A stretch of 64,000 nt of DNA from Pseudomonadota bacterium (GTDB taxonomy: Bacteria; Pseudomonadota; Alphaproteobacteria; Rhizobiales; Xanthobacteraceae). The DNA is taken from positions 372,001 to 436,000 of the forward strand of contig JAEWHP010000049.1 of assembly GCA_023387735.1 (NCBI GenBank). Direction: 5' to 3'. The notes under the pieces are model-generated. The model saw only the letters and a program-made list of their open reading frames with translations, searched no databases and had not been told where the DNA came from. Of this stretch, positions 35,130 to 43,180 are shown one piece after another; the stretch's first letter is position 1, and every line of letters begins with the position of its first letter. Position numbers and translations under genes: made by a program.

Positions 35130-35369
35130 TCAGCTTTTAGCGTTCTTCTCGAGAAACTTCGTCGCATCGCCGACGGTCAAAATCGTCTCAGCGGCGTCGT
35201 CGGGAATTTCGCAACCGAACTCTTCTTCAAATGCCATCACAAGCTCGACGGTGTCGAGGCTGTCGGCGCCGAGGTCGTCGATGAAACTTGCGTTGTCGAC
35301 AACCTTTTCGGGTTCAACACCGAGGTGCTCGACCACAATCTTCTTAACCCGCTCGCCAATCTCACTCAT
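35130..35369 (-). CDS. acpP: Acyl carrier protein
   Basis: This 79-residue acidic protein carries growing acyl chains on a phosphopantetheine attached to S37 in GADSLDTVEL, the typical site. It lies between fabG and fabF. A ~300 bp gap separates it from fabG, which probably holds its own promoter, as acpP is normally expressed much more than its neighbours. Confidence 0.98.
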   Translation of the reverse strand: MSEIGERVKKIVVEHLGVEPEKVVDNASFIDDLGADSLDTVELVMAFEEEFGCEIPDDAAETILTVGDATKFLEKNAKS

Positions 35370-35674
35370 CGTTTAACCTCGTACTTTGTTCCGTTGGACC
35401 CGACCCCAAGACGCTATAGAGAGACGCTACGAGCTATCGTGGTCGTTAAACTTCCTTCGCTGTCGCGCATAGTCTTGATTCGGCCGGTGGTAGCCGACAA
35501 AGCCCGGCGAACGGCAGGCGTCGCCACGCCAATATACAGGGTTTCAAATTCCTGCAATGGCCTTGTTTGCCCATCCGTCGGGGGTTCGGTTATCATACTT
35601 CCCCATCCTTGACTATAAGCCTCCTCCCCCTCTCGAAACGGCCTTTGGCCGCATCGACTGGGACCGCACATGGC
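35370..35674. other. Intergenic region between fabG and acpP
   Basis: This 305-bp gap probably holds an acpP promoter on the minus strand. A weak candidate has TTGCAG and TATATT about 15 bp apart. A short CGGCC-AAA-GGCCG hairpin followed by TTT on the minus strand (35639-35651) could end some fabG transcripts. No gene was seen. Confidence 0.5.
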
Positions 35675-36415
35675 TCAAATCATGGCCATTCCGCCGTTGA
35701 CGTGAATCGTCTGGCCGGTGACATAGGCGGCCTCGTTGGAGCTGAGATAGACCGCCGCGGCAGCGATGTCCTCCGGCGTTCCCAGCCGCGCCGCAGGAAC
35801 CTTTGCCAGGATGGCCTCGCGCTGCTTGTCGTTGAGCGCGTCCGTCATCGGCGTCTTGATGAACCCCGGTGCGATGCAGTTGGCGGTGACGTTCCGCTTG
35901 GCATATTCCGCCCCGAGCGTCTTGATCAGGCCGATGATTCCAGCCTTGGACGCGGTGTAGTTGGCCTGCCCGGGATTGCCGGTCACGCCGACGATCGAGG
36001 TGATCGCGATGATCCGGCCAAAGCGCTTGCGCATCATCAGCTTGGTCGCGGCGCGGGCGAGACGGAAGGTCGCGGTCAGGTTGACCTTGATGACGTCGTC
36101 CCAGTCCTCATCACGCAACTGCACAAACAGGTTGTCGCGCGTGATGCCGGCATTGGCGATCAGGATATCCACCTGGCCCATCGCGGCCTCCGCCGCGGGC
36201 ACCAGCGCCTCGACTTCCGCGCTGTCCGACAGGTTGCACGGCAGCACGTGAACGCGTTCGCCAAGCTTGCCGGCGAAGGTGTCCAGCACCTCGCGGCGCG
36301 TGCCTGATATGGCCACTGTCGCGCCCTGCGCATGCAGCGCTTGCGCGATCGCGTTGCCGATACCGCCGGTCGCGCCGGTCACCAGCGCCGTCCTGCCCGT
36401 CAAGTCAAACATCAA
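35675..36415 (-). CDS. fabG: 3-oxoacyl-ACP reductase
   Basis: FabG reduces beta-ketoacyl-ACP with NADPH. The 246-residue SDR protein has TGATGGIGNAIAQAL (about 12-26), the NAG motif in ILIANAGITRDNL, catalytic Ser in ITSIVGVTGNPGQ and Y-x3-K in NYTASKAGIIGL, and ends with the FabG-typical YVTGQTIHVNGGMAMI. It follows fabD by 18 bp. Confidence 0.97.
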   Translation of the reverse strand: MMFDLTGRTALVTGATGGIGNAIAQALHAQGATVAISGTRREVLDTFAGKLGERVHVLPCNLSDSAEVEALVPAAEAAMGQVDILIANAGITRDNLFVQLRDEDWDDVIKVNLTATFRLARAATKLMMRKRFGRIIAITSIVGVTGNPGQANYTASKAGIIGLIKTLGAEYAKRNVTANCIAPGFIKTPMTDALNDKQREAILAKVPAARLGTPEDIAAAAVYLSSNEAAYVTGQTIHVNGGMAMI

Positions 36416-36433
36416 TATCTCCTTCCCGGAGCT

Positions 36434-37387
36434 TTAAGCCGACGCTGCCAATGCTTCCTTGGCAGCCGCGATATCGCTGGGTCCCCCGACCGATACGCCG
36501 ACGGCGCCGTCCGCGATGCGCTTGACCAGCCCGCTCAGCACCTTGCCGGCGCCGATCTCGAAGAAACGCGTGACGCCATGGGCCGCCATATAGGCCACCG
36601 ACTCGCGCCAGCGCACGGTGCCAGTGACCTGCTCGATCAGACGGCGGCGGATCTCGTCGGGGTCGGTGATCGGTGCCGCCAGCACGTTCGACACCAGCGG
36701 CGCGGCCGGAGCCTTGATGGTCACCCCGGCCAGCGCCTCCGCCATCGCGTCGGCAGCGGGCTGCATCAGCTTGCAATGGAACGGCGCGGACACCGGCAAC
36801 AGCATCGCGCGCTTGGCGCCTTTGGTCTTGGCGATTTCGAGAGCGCGTTCGACGGCGGCCTTGTCGCCGGAAACGACCACCTGCCCGCCGCCATTGTCAT
36901 TGGCGGCCTGGCACACCTGCCCTTGCGCCGCTTCGCTCGCAACCGCCACCGCAGCCTCATAATCGAGCCCGAGCAGAGCAGCCATCGCACCAGCACCTAC
37001 CGGCACCGCCTTTTGCATTGCAAGGCCACGGGTTCGCAGCAGGCGTGCGGTATCGCTGATGCTGAGGCTGCCGGCAGCGGCAAGCGCCGAGTATTCGCCG
37101 AGCGAATGCCCGGCGACGAAGGCGGCATCCCGCCCCACGGAAAAGCCTGCTTCGGTCTCCAGCACGCGCAGCGTCGCGATCGAGACTGCCATCAGCGCCG
37201 GCTGGGCATTTTCGGTGAGCTGAAGCGTCTCCGCCGGGCCATCCCAGATGATGGCCGTAAGCTTCTCGCCAAGGGCCGAATCGACCTCCTCGAAGACCGC
37301 CTGCGCGGCCGGAAAGGCCTCCGCCAGGGCTTTGCCCATACCGACCGCCTGGGAACCCTGGCCCGGAAAAGTGAATGCAGCCGTCAT
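36434..37387 (-). CDS. fabD: Malonyl-CoA:ACP transacylase
   Basis: FabD loads malonyl groups onto ACP. The 317-residue protein begins with AFTFPGQGSQAVGMGK, has the nucleophile S95 in GHSLGEYSALAA, and a catalytic histidine in SAPFHCKLMQPAADAM (about 203). It is the first gene of the fab run. The upstream neighbour is the desaturase gene, on the same strand about 100 bp away. Confidence 0.96.
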   Translation of the reverse strand: MTAAFTFPGQGSQAVGMGKALAEAFPAAQAVFEEVDSALGEKLTAIIWDGPAETLQLTENAQPALMAVSIATLRVLETEAGFSVGRDAAFVAGHSLGEYSALAAAGSLSISDTARLLRTRGLAMQKAVPVGAGAMAALLGLDYEAAVAVASEAAQGQVCQAANDNGGGQVVVSGDKAAVERALEIAKTKGAKRAMLLPVSAPFHCKLMQPAADAMAEALAGVTIKAPAAPLVSNVLAAPITDPDEIRRRLIEQVTGTVRWRESVAYMAAHGVTRFFEIGAGKVLSGLVKRIADGAVGVSVGGPSDIAAAKEALAASA

Positions 37388-37487
37388 CGGCGCTCCCTCA
37401 TGAGAATGGGGCCGTAAGACACTGTCCGGGGCCGGGATGTCAAGCCGCGCCGCGGAACCGCACGACCCGGTTCATGCCCGAAGGGGT

Positions 37488-38513
37488 CTAGAAGCCGCCT
37501 GCCGCCTGATCGCCGCCCACCTCGGCGCCAGCCCGCGCACGGCGGACGCTGCTGACCAGCTTGCCCGGCCGATCCTCGTGGTCCGGCTTGGCGGTGGCGA
37601 TCCGAAGTACCGTGGCGTAGTTCGGCTGCACCTCCATCCGCGCCGCGTACCGGCTCTCGGCGAGGATGCGGTGCACGCGCGGCAGGTTGTAGCACGGCAC
37701 GTAGAACAGCAAATGATGCTCGAGGTGATAGTTGACGTAGTACGGCGCGATGAACAGCCGCTCCAGGAAGTTTGCGTGCGTGGTGCGGGTGTTGCGCAGC
37801 GGGTCGCTGGAGTCGGGGACCACTGCATGTTCGGCGATGTTGCGGATGCGGGTGATGACCATCTGCCACGTGAGCAGCGGCAACAGCCACAAGAGCGGAT
37901 AGGCCCACCACACGCCGGCGGCGGCAAGGCCGGCAAACAGCAGCGCATTGACCGCAAGCTGCGGACCGAGCTTTTCCCAGAAATGCGCGGCGCGCCGTGC
38001 GAGCGGCCATTCCCCCGGCCCGAGCGCGTTCAACAACTGCGCTTTGCGCTGCTGGTAGCCGGTCTGCCCGGTGATGTCGCGGATGAACTTGCGGCGATAG
38101 CTCACCCCCGTGATCGGAAACGGCGCCGACAGCACCAGGTCGGGATCGTCTTCCTGCTGCGTCCGCGCGTGGTGCTGCAGGTGATAGCGGCGATAGGCGC
38201 GGGTCTCGGCGAAAATCGGATAGGCGCAGAACCACTGGCTCAGCGCGAGATTGACCTTCTCGTCGGCCGACAGGCACCCATGAGCGCCGTCATGCATCAG
38301 GATTGCAAGCCCAAGCTGGCGCGAGCCGATGACGCCCACCGCCAGCAGAAAGGTCAGCGGATTGGGCCACCACGCCACCAGCGCGATCGACCCCAGAATC
38401 AGCGCCCACGCGTGCGCGATCAGGGCGACGCCCTTCCACGTCACGCGCTTCCGTACCGCGACCAACTGGTCCTCGTTCAGGAAGTCGCGGGCACGCATGC
38501 GAAGTGCGGTCAT
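37488..38513 (-). CDS. Membrane fatty acid desaturase
   Basis: The 341-residue integral membrane di-iron enzyme has three histidine boxes: HDGAH (H74-H78), HLQHH (H111, H114, H115) and HLEHH (H263, H266, H267), with hydrophobic segments between them. The ATG at 38513 has GGGAGAG upstream and overlaps the TetR stop (ATGA). The enzyme probably introduces a double bond into membrane acyl chains, but ketolase or hydroxylase members share these boxes. Coupling to a TetR gene and the upstream palindrome suggests control by a lipid-related ligand; that is inference. Confidence 0.88.
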   Translation of the reverse strand: MTALRMRARDFLNEDQLVAVRKRVTWKGVALIAHAWALILGSIALVAWWPNPLTFLLAVGVIGSRQLGLAILMHDGAHGCLSADEKVNLALSQWFCAYPIFAETRAYRRYHLQHHARTQQEDDPDLVLSAPFPITGVSYRRKFIRDITGQTGYQQRKAQLLNALGPGEWPLARRAAHFWEKLGPQLAVNALLFAGLAAAGVWWAYPLLWLLPLLTWQMVITRIRNIAEHAVVPDSSDPLRNTRTTHANFLERLFIAPYYVNYHLEHHLLFYVPCYNLPRVHRILAESRYAARMEVQPNYATVLRIATAKPDHEDRPGKLVSSVRRARAGAEVGGDQAAGGF

Positions 38514-39217
38514 GACGAACTCTCCCCGTCGGATTTTTCTGAATCGGAAGCATCGCGGTCGCCGACGAGACGCAGTCGGGTGCCGTCGGCGGCACTTGTT
38601 GTCGTCGCCTGATCGCCCAGCACGCGCAGCATCTCGTTGCACATATCTTCGGCCGATCGGCCCATGGCATGGCCTTCGACCATCACGCCGACCGCCACCG
38701 CCCAGAACCGCCGCGAACTTACATCGGGATCGCGCAAGGTTTTCCAGCCGTGCCGTTCGATCTGGCCGGCATAGGCGCGCATCCCCTCGCCGTGCAGCCG
38801 CTCGACGGTGCGCTCCACCAGTGGCGCGAGGTCCTGGCGGCGGCGCGTCAGCGTCAGCGCTTCGGTGAAGAAGGCGACCGAATCCGTTGCCGTGACCGTC
38901 TCGACCAGGGCGCGGGTATATTCACGCGGTGTCCGCGCCTGCAGAGCAGCCTGTTCGGCGGCGCGGGCCACGTACAGCACGTCGCGGCAGGCAGCTTCGA
39001 CGAACAGCGCTTCCTTGGTACGGAAGTAATAGGTGATCTGGCTCGGAAACGCGTCGGCGGCCGCCGCGATCTCGGAGATCGAGGTGCCGGCCAGGCCGCG
39101 TTCCTTGAACAGGCCGCTGGCGACGTCGAGCAGGCGCGACCGCATCTGGCGCCCGGCCGAGCGGGTCGCGCGGACGGCATGTTTGGGGTCGCCGGTCTGG
39201 ACGGACTTGGGGGCCAT
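38510..39217 (-). CDS. TetR family transcriptional regulator
   Basis: The 235-residue regulator has an N-terminal helix-turn-helix: LLDVASGLFKERGLAGTSIS, then EIAAAADAFPSQITYYFRTK, which is the standard TetR pattern. The C-terminal ligand domain is divergent. The start at 39217 follows a purine-rich site (GAGAGGGAAG) and begins MAPKSVQTGDPKHAVRA. It overlaps the desaturase gene by 4 bp, so the two form one unit. A perfect palindrome 18 bp upstream is the likely operator. Confidence 0.9.
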   Translation of the reverse strand: MAPKSVQTGDPKHAVRATRSAGRQMRSRLLDVASGLFKERGLAGTSISEIAAAADAFPSQITYYFRTKEALFVEAACRDVLYVARAAEQAALQARTPREYTRALVETVTATDSVAFFTEALTLTRRRQDLAPLVERTVERLHGEGMRAYAGQIERHGWKTLRDPDVSSRRFWAVAVGVMVEGHAMGRSAEDMCNEMLRVLGDQATTTSAADGTRLRLVGDRDASDSEKSDGESSS

Positions 39218-39234
39218 TCTTCCCTCTCGCCGGA

Positions 39235-39255
39235 TGTTTGTATGATATACAAACA
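39235..39255. promoter_or_regulatory. 21-bp palindrome, likely TetR operator
   Basis: TGTTTGTAT-GAT-ATACAAACA is an exact 9-3-9 inverted repeat located just before the TetR start codon. Size and position fit an autoregulatory operator for the TetR-desaturase unit. Confidence 0.75.
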
Positions 39256-39266
39256 AATAAATCAAG

Positions 39267-39287
39267 GGCGGTCATAAATGGACCGCC
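39267..39287. repeat. Short inverted repeat between the TetR operator and rpsF promoter
   Basis: GGCGGTC-ATAAATG-GACCGCC forms a perfect 7-bp stem. It lies just upstream of the likely rpsF -35 box. It could be an operator or insulate the two divergent units; no more can be said. Confidence 0.5.
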
Positions 39288-39292
39288 AAGTC

Positions 39293-39320
39293 TTGCCAGC
39301 GCGCTCAAAATCCTTATAAC
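39293..39320 (+). promoter_or_regulatory. Candidate rpsF promoter
   Basis: TTGCCA (39293-39298) and TATAAC (39315-39320) are spaced by 16 bp. This would give an S6 mRNA leader of about 185 bases, long enough for regulatory structure. Confidence 0.55.
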
Positions 39321-39513
39321 CCGCGCATCCGTGGGTCCCGGCCGGGAGCTGAACGGACGGTCTCAGCAAACTCTCCTTTCTGGCGTTTTTGATGTGGCAG
39401 GGCCAGTCGGCCCGTCGTCCCGTGCTTCCGCCTTCTGAGCATTCTCGAGTCCTTTCCGAAGGCCTCGAAGGGCTTGCCGCCGGGAACCGCGCCAACACTA
39501 GGAAAGGACACCC

Positions 39514-39984
39514 ATGCCTCTTTACGAGCATGTTTTTCTCGCGCGCCAGGATGCGAGCGCCCAGCAGGTCGAAGAGCTGACCACCCAGATGACGGGCATC
39601 GTCGAAGGGCTCGGCGGCAAGGTCACCAAGACCGAGAACTGGGGCGTGCGCTCCCTCACCTACCGCATGAACAAGAATCGCAAGGCACACTTCGTGCTGA
39701 TGAACATCGATGCGCCGTCTGCTGCGGTCACCGAGATCGAGCGGCAGGAGCGGATCTCCGAAGACGTCATCCGCTATCTCACCGTCCGCGTCGAAGAGCA
39801 CGAGGAAGGCCCGTCTGCGATGATGCGCAAGGCCGATCGTGACCGCGAGCGCGACGATCGTGGCGGCGGTTTCCGCGGTGATCGCGAAGGCGGTTTCCGT
39901 GGCGATCGTGAAGGCGGTGGCTTCCGCGGCGACCGTGGCCCGCGCCGTCCGCGCGAAGAAGACGCAGCAGCGGTAGAGGAGTAA
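39514..39984 (+). CDS. rpsF: 30S ribosomal protein S6
   Basis: S6 binds the central domain of 16S rRNA together with S18. The 156-residue protein starts MPLYEHVFLARQDASAQQVE and contains the conserved NWGVRSLTYRMNKNRKAHFV. AGGAAAGGA lies upstream. The C-terminal ~55 residues are a charged, glycine-rich extension with repeated GGFRGDRE units not present in minimal S6 proteins, though alphaproteobacterial S6 proteins often have extended tails. It is followed by rpsR five bases later. Confidence 0.97.
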   Translation: MPLYEHVFLARQDASAQQVEELTTQMTGIVEGLGGKVTKTENWGVRSLTYRMNKNRKAHFVLMNIDAPSAAVTEIERQERISEDVIRYLTVRVEEHEEGPSAMMRKADRDRERDDRGGGFRGDREGGFRGDREGGGFRGDRGPRRPREEDAAAVEE

Positions 39985-39989
39985 GAATC

Positions 39990-40229
39990 ATGGCTGAAGC
40001 TGGTGCACGCCGTCCGTTTTTCCGTCGCCGCAAGACCTGCCCGTTCACGGGTGCGAACGCGCCGAAGATCGACTACAAGGATTCCAAGCTGCTGATGCGT
40101 TACGTCTCCGAGCGCGGCAAGATCGTGCCGAGCCGCATCACGGCCGTTTCCGCCAAGAAGCAGCGTGAGCTCGCGCGCGCCATCAAGCGCTCGCGCTTCC
40201 TCGGCCTGCTGCCCTACGTCATTCGCTAA
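39990..40229 (+). CDS. rpsR: 30S ribosomal protein S18
   Basis: This 79-residue basic protein has the S18 core ARRPFFRRRKTCPFTG and RYVSERGKIVPSRITAVSAK. It binds 16S rRNA with S6. It sits between rpsF and a DUF2232 membrane gene, as in other Rhizobiales. Confidence 0.98.
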   Translation: MAEAGARRPFFRRRKTCPFTGANAPKIDYKDSKLLMRYVSERGKIVPSRITAVSAKKQRELARAIKRSRFLGLLPYVIR

Positions 40230-40238
40230 GACATCGGC

Positions 40239-40264
40239 GATCGGCGGCGTCCGCGCCGCCGATC
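40239..40264 (+). terminator. GC-rich hairpin after rpsR
   Basis: GATCGGCGGCG-TCCG-CGCCGCCGATC is an 11-bp perfect stem with a 4-base loop, starting 9 bp after the rpsR stop. There is no U tract, so it may act as an attenuator or mRNA stabiliser between S18 and the DUF2232/L9 genes rather than a full terminator. Confidence 0.5.
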
Positions 40265-40352
40265 CTCAATCGACATAAGGCTTCCGGGTCGTCCGGTCGC
40301 CGATGGTTGGGGTCGATCGACCTCTAACCGCTCAAAGGGGGCGGGACAGCTG

Positions 40353-41327
40353 ATGATCGCGATCATACTCATTGCTGTTGCGGCCGGCTCTGCGTCGGCG
40401 CTAATGTTCGCCTCGATCATCTCGGGCGCGCTGATCTCATTGCTGTTGTTCTACCTGGCGCCGCTGCCGCTGATGGTGGCGGCACTGGGCTGGGGACCGA
40501 TCGCCGCGACGATCGGCGGCATCCTGGCCGCGTCCGGCCTCGGCGTCATCTTCGGCCTGCCCTACTGCATCGCTTTTGCCATCACCGTTGCGCTGCCGGC
40601 CTGGTGGCTCGGCCACCTCGCGCTGCTCGGACGTCAACTGCCCGGTGCAGTTTCCGGCAATGGTTCGGCCGAGCCCTCGCCGCCGCAAATGGAATGGTAT
40701 CCGGTCGGCCGCATCGTGCTCTGGATCGCGGGCTTTGCCGCATTGACCACGATCGCGGCCATGATGACGCTCGGCACCGACGCCGAAACGATCACCAGCT
40801 CGCTGCGCCGCGGCCTCTCGCGCATTCTGGGCTCCCGCGATCCGGCATCGTCAGGCGACATCGAACGCGTGGTCACCGCGCTCTCCATCATCGCGCCGGC
40901 CGCCGCGACGATCGTCGCCATGATGACATTGACGCTGAACCTCTGGCTCGCCGCCAAGATCACGGCAACGTCCGGCCGCCTGCACCGGTCATGGCCTGAC
41001 CTCAAGAGCACGGAATTGCCACCGATGACGCTGGTCGCTCTCTGTGTCGCGTTGGCCTTCTGCTTCACCAGCGGGCTCCTCGCCATGTTCGCGCAGATCG
41101 CGACCACCGCCATGCTGATGGCGTACGCCCTGATCGGCTTCGCCGTGCTGCACACGGTGACGCTCTCGCTCAACAGCCGCGGGTTCTGGCTCAGTTGCGC
41201 CTACGCCGTCGTCATCACCTTCGGCTGGCCGATGCTGGCGATGATCGCGCTCGGTCTCGCGGACGCGCTCTTTGGCATCCGACAACGCTATCTGCGCGGC
41301 AAGCCGCCGCCTCTGCCCGCATCCTGA
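40353..41327 (+). CDS. DUF2232 family membrane protein
   Basis: The 324-residue protein has about eight hydrophobic segments, with N-terminal MIAIILIAVAAGSASALMFA and a central cytosolic-like stretch around EWYPVGRIVL. DUF2232 proteins lie between rpsR and rplI in many alphaproteobacteria and other phyla, but their role is unknown. Sequence and neighbourhood support the call; function is not inferred. Confidence 0.83.
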   Translation: MIAIILIAVAAGSASALMFASIISGALISLLLFYLAPLPLMVAALGWGPIAATIGGILAASGLGVIFGLPYCIAFAITVALPAWWLGHLALLGRQLPGAVSGNGSAEPSPPQMEWYPVGRIVLWIAGFAALTTIAAMMTLGTDAETITSSLRRGLSRILGSRDPASSGDIERVVTALSIIAPAAATIVAMMTLTLNLWLAAKITATSGRLHRSWPDLKSTELPPMTLVALCVALAFCFTSGLLAMFAQIATTAMLMAYALIGFAVLHTVTLSLNSRGFWLSCAYAVVITFGWPMLAMIALGLADALFGIRQRYLRGKPPPLPAS

Positions 41328-41380
41328 AACGCCAACCATCCACTTGAAACCGAATACGTACACTCAAAAGGAGAATGAAA

Positions 41381-41974
41381 ATGGAAGTCATTTTGCTGGA
41401 ACGCGTCGCCAAGCTCGGCCAGATGGGCGAAGTCGTCCGCGTCAAGGACGGTTTTGCCCGCAACTTTCTGCTCAAGCGCGGCAAGGCGCTGCGCGCCACC
41501 GCCGACAACCGCGCCAAGTTCGACGGCATGAAGGCCGAACTCGAGGCCAACAACCTCAAGGCCAAGGGTGAAGCCACCAAGGTCGCGGAGAAGATCAACG
41601 GCCGCAACGTGATCGTGCTGCGTCAGGCCTCCGAAACCGGCCAGCTGTTCGGCTCGGTGAGCGTGCGCGACATCATCGCCTCGTTCGAGGCCGACGGCGT
41701 CACCATCAGCCGCAGCCAGGTTCTGCTGGATGCGCCGATCAAGACCATCGGCAAGCACGAGATCGCCATCGCGGTGCATCCGGAAGTCGAAGTCAGCGTC
41801 AGCGTCACCGTGGCGCGCAGTGCCGACGAAGCCGAGCGCATCAACCGCGGCGAGGACATCTCGACCCGCCAGGAAGACCAGGACGCCGCCGCCGAGGCGC
41901 TCGCCGCAGCGGGCGAGTTCTTCGATCCGGAAGCCCAGCACGACGACGAGGCGCCAGCCTCGACCGAGAAGTAA
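41381..41974 (+). CDS. rplI: 50S ribosomal protein L9
   Basis: The 197-residue protein starts MEVILLERVAKLGQMGEVVR, the L9 N-domain signature, with AGGAG seven bases before the ATG at 41381; an ATG at 41375 is too close to that site. The C-terminal domain contains the LFGSVSVRDI block. Beyond the usual end there is an acidic tail rich in Glu, Asp and Ala (EDISTRQEDQDAAAEALAAA). L9 is a long two-domain protein at the base of the L1 stalk. It ends the rpsF cluster at a strong hairpin. Confidence 0.96.
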   Translation: MEVILLERVAKLGQMGEVVRVKDGFARNFLLKRGKALRATADNRAKFDGMKAELEANNLKAKGEATKVAEKINGRNVIVLRQASETGQLFGSVSVRDIIASFEADGVTISRSQVLLDAPIKTIGKHEIAIAVHPEVEVSVSVTVARSADEAERINRGEDISTRQEDQDAAAEALAAAGEFFDPEAQHDDEAPASTEK

Positions 41975-42005
41975 GGCACGCATCGCGACGCGCCATGACG
42001 AGTTC

Positions 42006-42030
42006 AAGCCCGGCCCATCAGGCCGGGCTT
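42006..42030. terminator. Bidirectional hairpin between rplI and the thioesterase gene
   Basis: AAGCCCGGCC-CATCA-GGCCGGGCTT is a perfect 10-bp stem lying between convergent genes; the thioesterase stop codon overlaps it. There is no long U tract in either direction. Confidence 0.65.
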
Positions 42031-42482
42031 GCAATTCTCGTCGCTGCCTTCTCGTCGAGCATGGCGATCGAGGCCAGCGCGGTGGCGGTGTGTTTCTCGA
42101 CGCCATCGGTCACGCAGAACACGTCGGCCGCGACGACGGCGACCTGACGTCCGGGCTTGATCACGCGTGCGCGGCAGATCAGGCGTTCGCCTGTCGCCGG
42201 CGACAGCAGGTTCAACTTGTACTCCGCCGTCAGCGCCGATTGACCGCGCGATGCTGCGGCCGCTATCGTGGTTGCGTTGTCGACGAGGAATGCGGTGACG
42301 CCGCCGTGGAACAATCCGTTTTGCTGCAGCAACTCGGGCCGCCGGTCCACCGCAAGCGTGCACGTGCCGCGCGTCAGTTCGGACAATTCCGCACCGATAT
42401 GGGTCATGAAACCCTGGCGGCCGACATTGTCGCGAATCCGGGTCGCGATCGGGGCGAAGTCGGGATCGGCAAGTGCATTCAT
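42018..42482 (-). CDS. PaaI-family hotdog thioesterase
   Basis: The 154-residue protein has the PaaI-like pattern: RRPELLQQNGLFHGGVTAFL followed by VDNATTIAAAAS, with the catalytic Asn/Gly/His loop NGLFHGG. Such enzymes hydrolyse acyl-CoA esters. The ATG at 42482 overlaps the TetR stop (TAATG), so translation is coupled. The regulator is therefore likely dedicated to this thioesterase. Confidence 0.85.
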   Translation of the reverse strand: MNALADPDFAPIATRIRDNVGRQGFMTHIGAELSELTRGTCTLAVDRRPELLQQNGLFHGGVTAFLVDNATTIAAAASRGQSALTAEYKLNLLSPATGERLICRARVIKPGRQVAVVAADVFCVTDGVEKHTATALASIAMLDEKAATRIASPA

Positions 42483-43084
42483 TAATCTTCTCCCGGTTCG
42501 TGGTGCGCATCGGGCGCGACCACCGCGCGGATGGCACATTCAATCAGGATATCGGTCTGGTCTCTTGGATCGGCGCCGTCTCGGCCCGACAGCCATGCGC
42601 GGCAGAACATCTGCGCAGGGCCGATGGTCTGGCTGAAGAACACCAGCGACGTCATCGGCAGCAATTCGCCGCGCTCGACCAGCGGCGCGCGCCATTGCTC
42701 GACCGCGTCCGCAAGCCGCGCGTTTTGGGCGCGTTGCGCACCGCGGATCTCCTCGGCCCATTCGCTGCGGGAAATTTCGAAAAGATAGCGCGCCTCGCGC
42801 CTGGAATTGACGACCCAGTCCAGGTGCGCACGGATCAGCCGCGCGACGCCTTCCCGTGCCGCGCAGGAGCCATCGACCGCCGTGATGATAGCGGCGTGGT
42901 AACTGGCGAGAATTTCCAGAAACAGCGTGCCGGCCAGTTGCTTCTTCGACCCGAAGAAATGGAAGAAGCTGCCGTTGGACGCCCGCGCACGGGTTCGAAT
43001 GGCCGCCACCGTTGCGCCTTCGAAGCCGTCGCGGTCGAACACGGCCAGGCCTGCCGCCAGCAAATCCTCACGCGCCGTGGTCAC
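42482..43084 (-). CDS. TetR family transcriptional regulator
   Basis: The 200-residue regulator has the N-terminal HTH AREDLLAAGLAVFDRDGFEG then ATVAAIRTRARASNGSFFHF. The GTG at 43084 has GGAG seven bases upstream; GTG codons at 43114 and 43117 lack a ribosome site and abut the palindrome. It overlaps the thioesterase gene by one base and is probably its repressor. The ligand may be an acyl-CoA, by analogy with other TetR-thioesterase pairs. Confidence 0.88.
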   Translation of the reverse strand: MTTAREDLLAAGLAVFDRDGFEGATVAAIRTRARASNGSFFHFFGSKKQLAGTLFLEILASYHAAIITAVDGSCAAREGVARLIRAHLDWVVNSRREARYLFEISRSEWAEEIRGAQRAQNARLADAVEQWRAPLVERGELLPMTSLVFFSQTIGPAQMFCRAWLSGRDGADPRDQTDILIECAIRAVVAPDAHHEPGED

Positions 43085-43118
43085 TTGCTTGCTCCGGATC
43101 TGGCACTGGATCACCACT

Positions 43119-43135
43119 CTAGAGTATTGCTCTAG
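43119..43135. promoter_or_regulatory. 17-bp palindrome, likely operator of the TetR-thioesterase unit
   Basis: CTAGAG-TATTG-CTCTAG is an exact 6-5-6 inverted repeat 34 bp upstream of the preferred TetR start. The ACTCTAGAGT at 43116-43125 is also self-complementary. Position fits an autoregulatory operator. Confidence 0.6.
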
Positions 43136-43180
43136 TACTGGTCAAGCGAACACGTCGAACCCGCGTCGGGAGAGAAAAGC

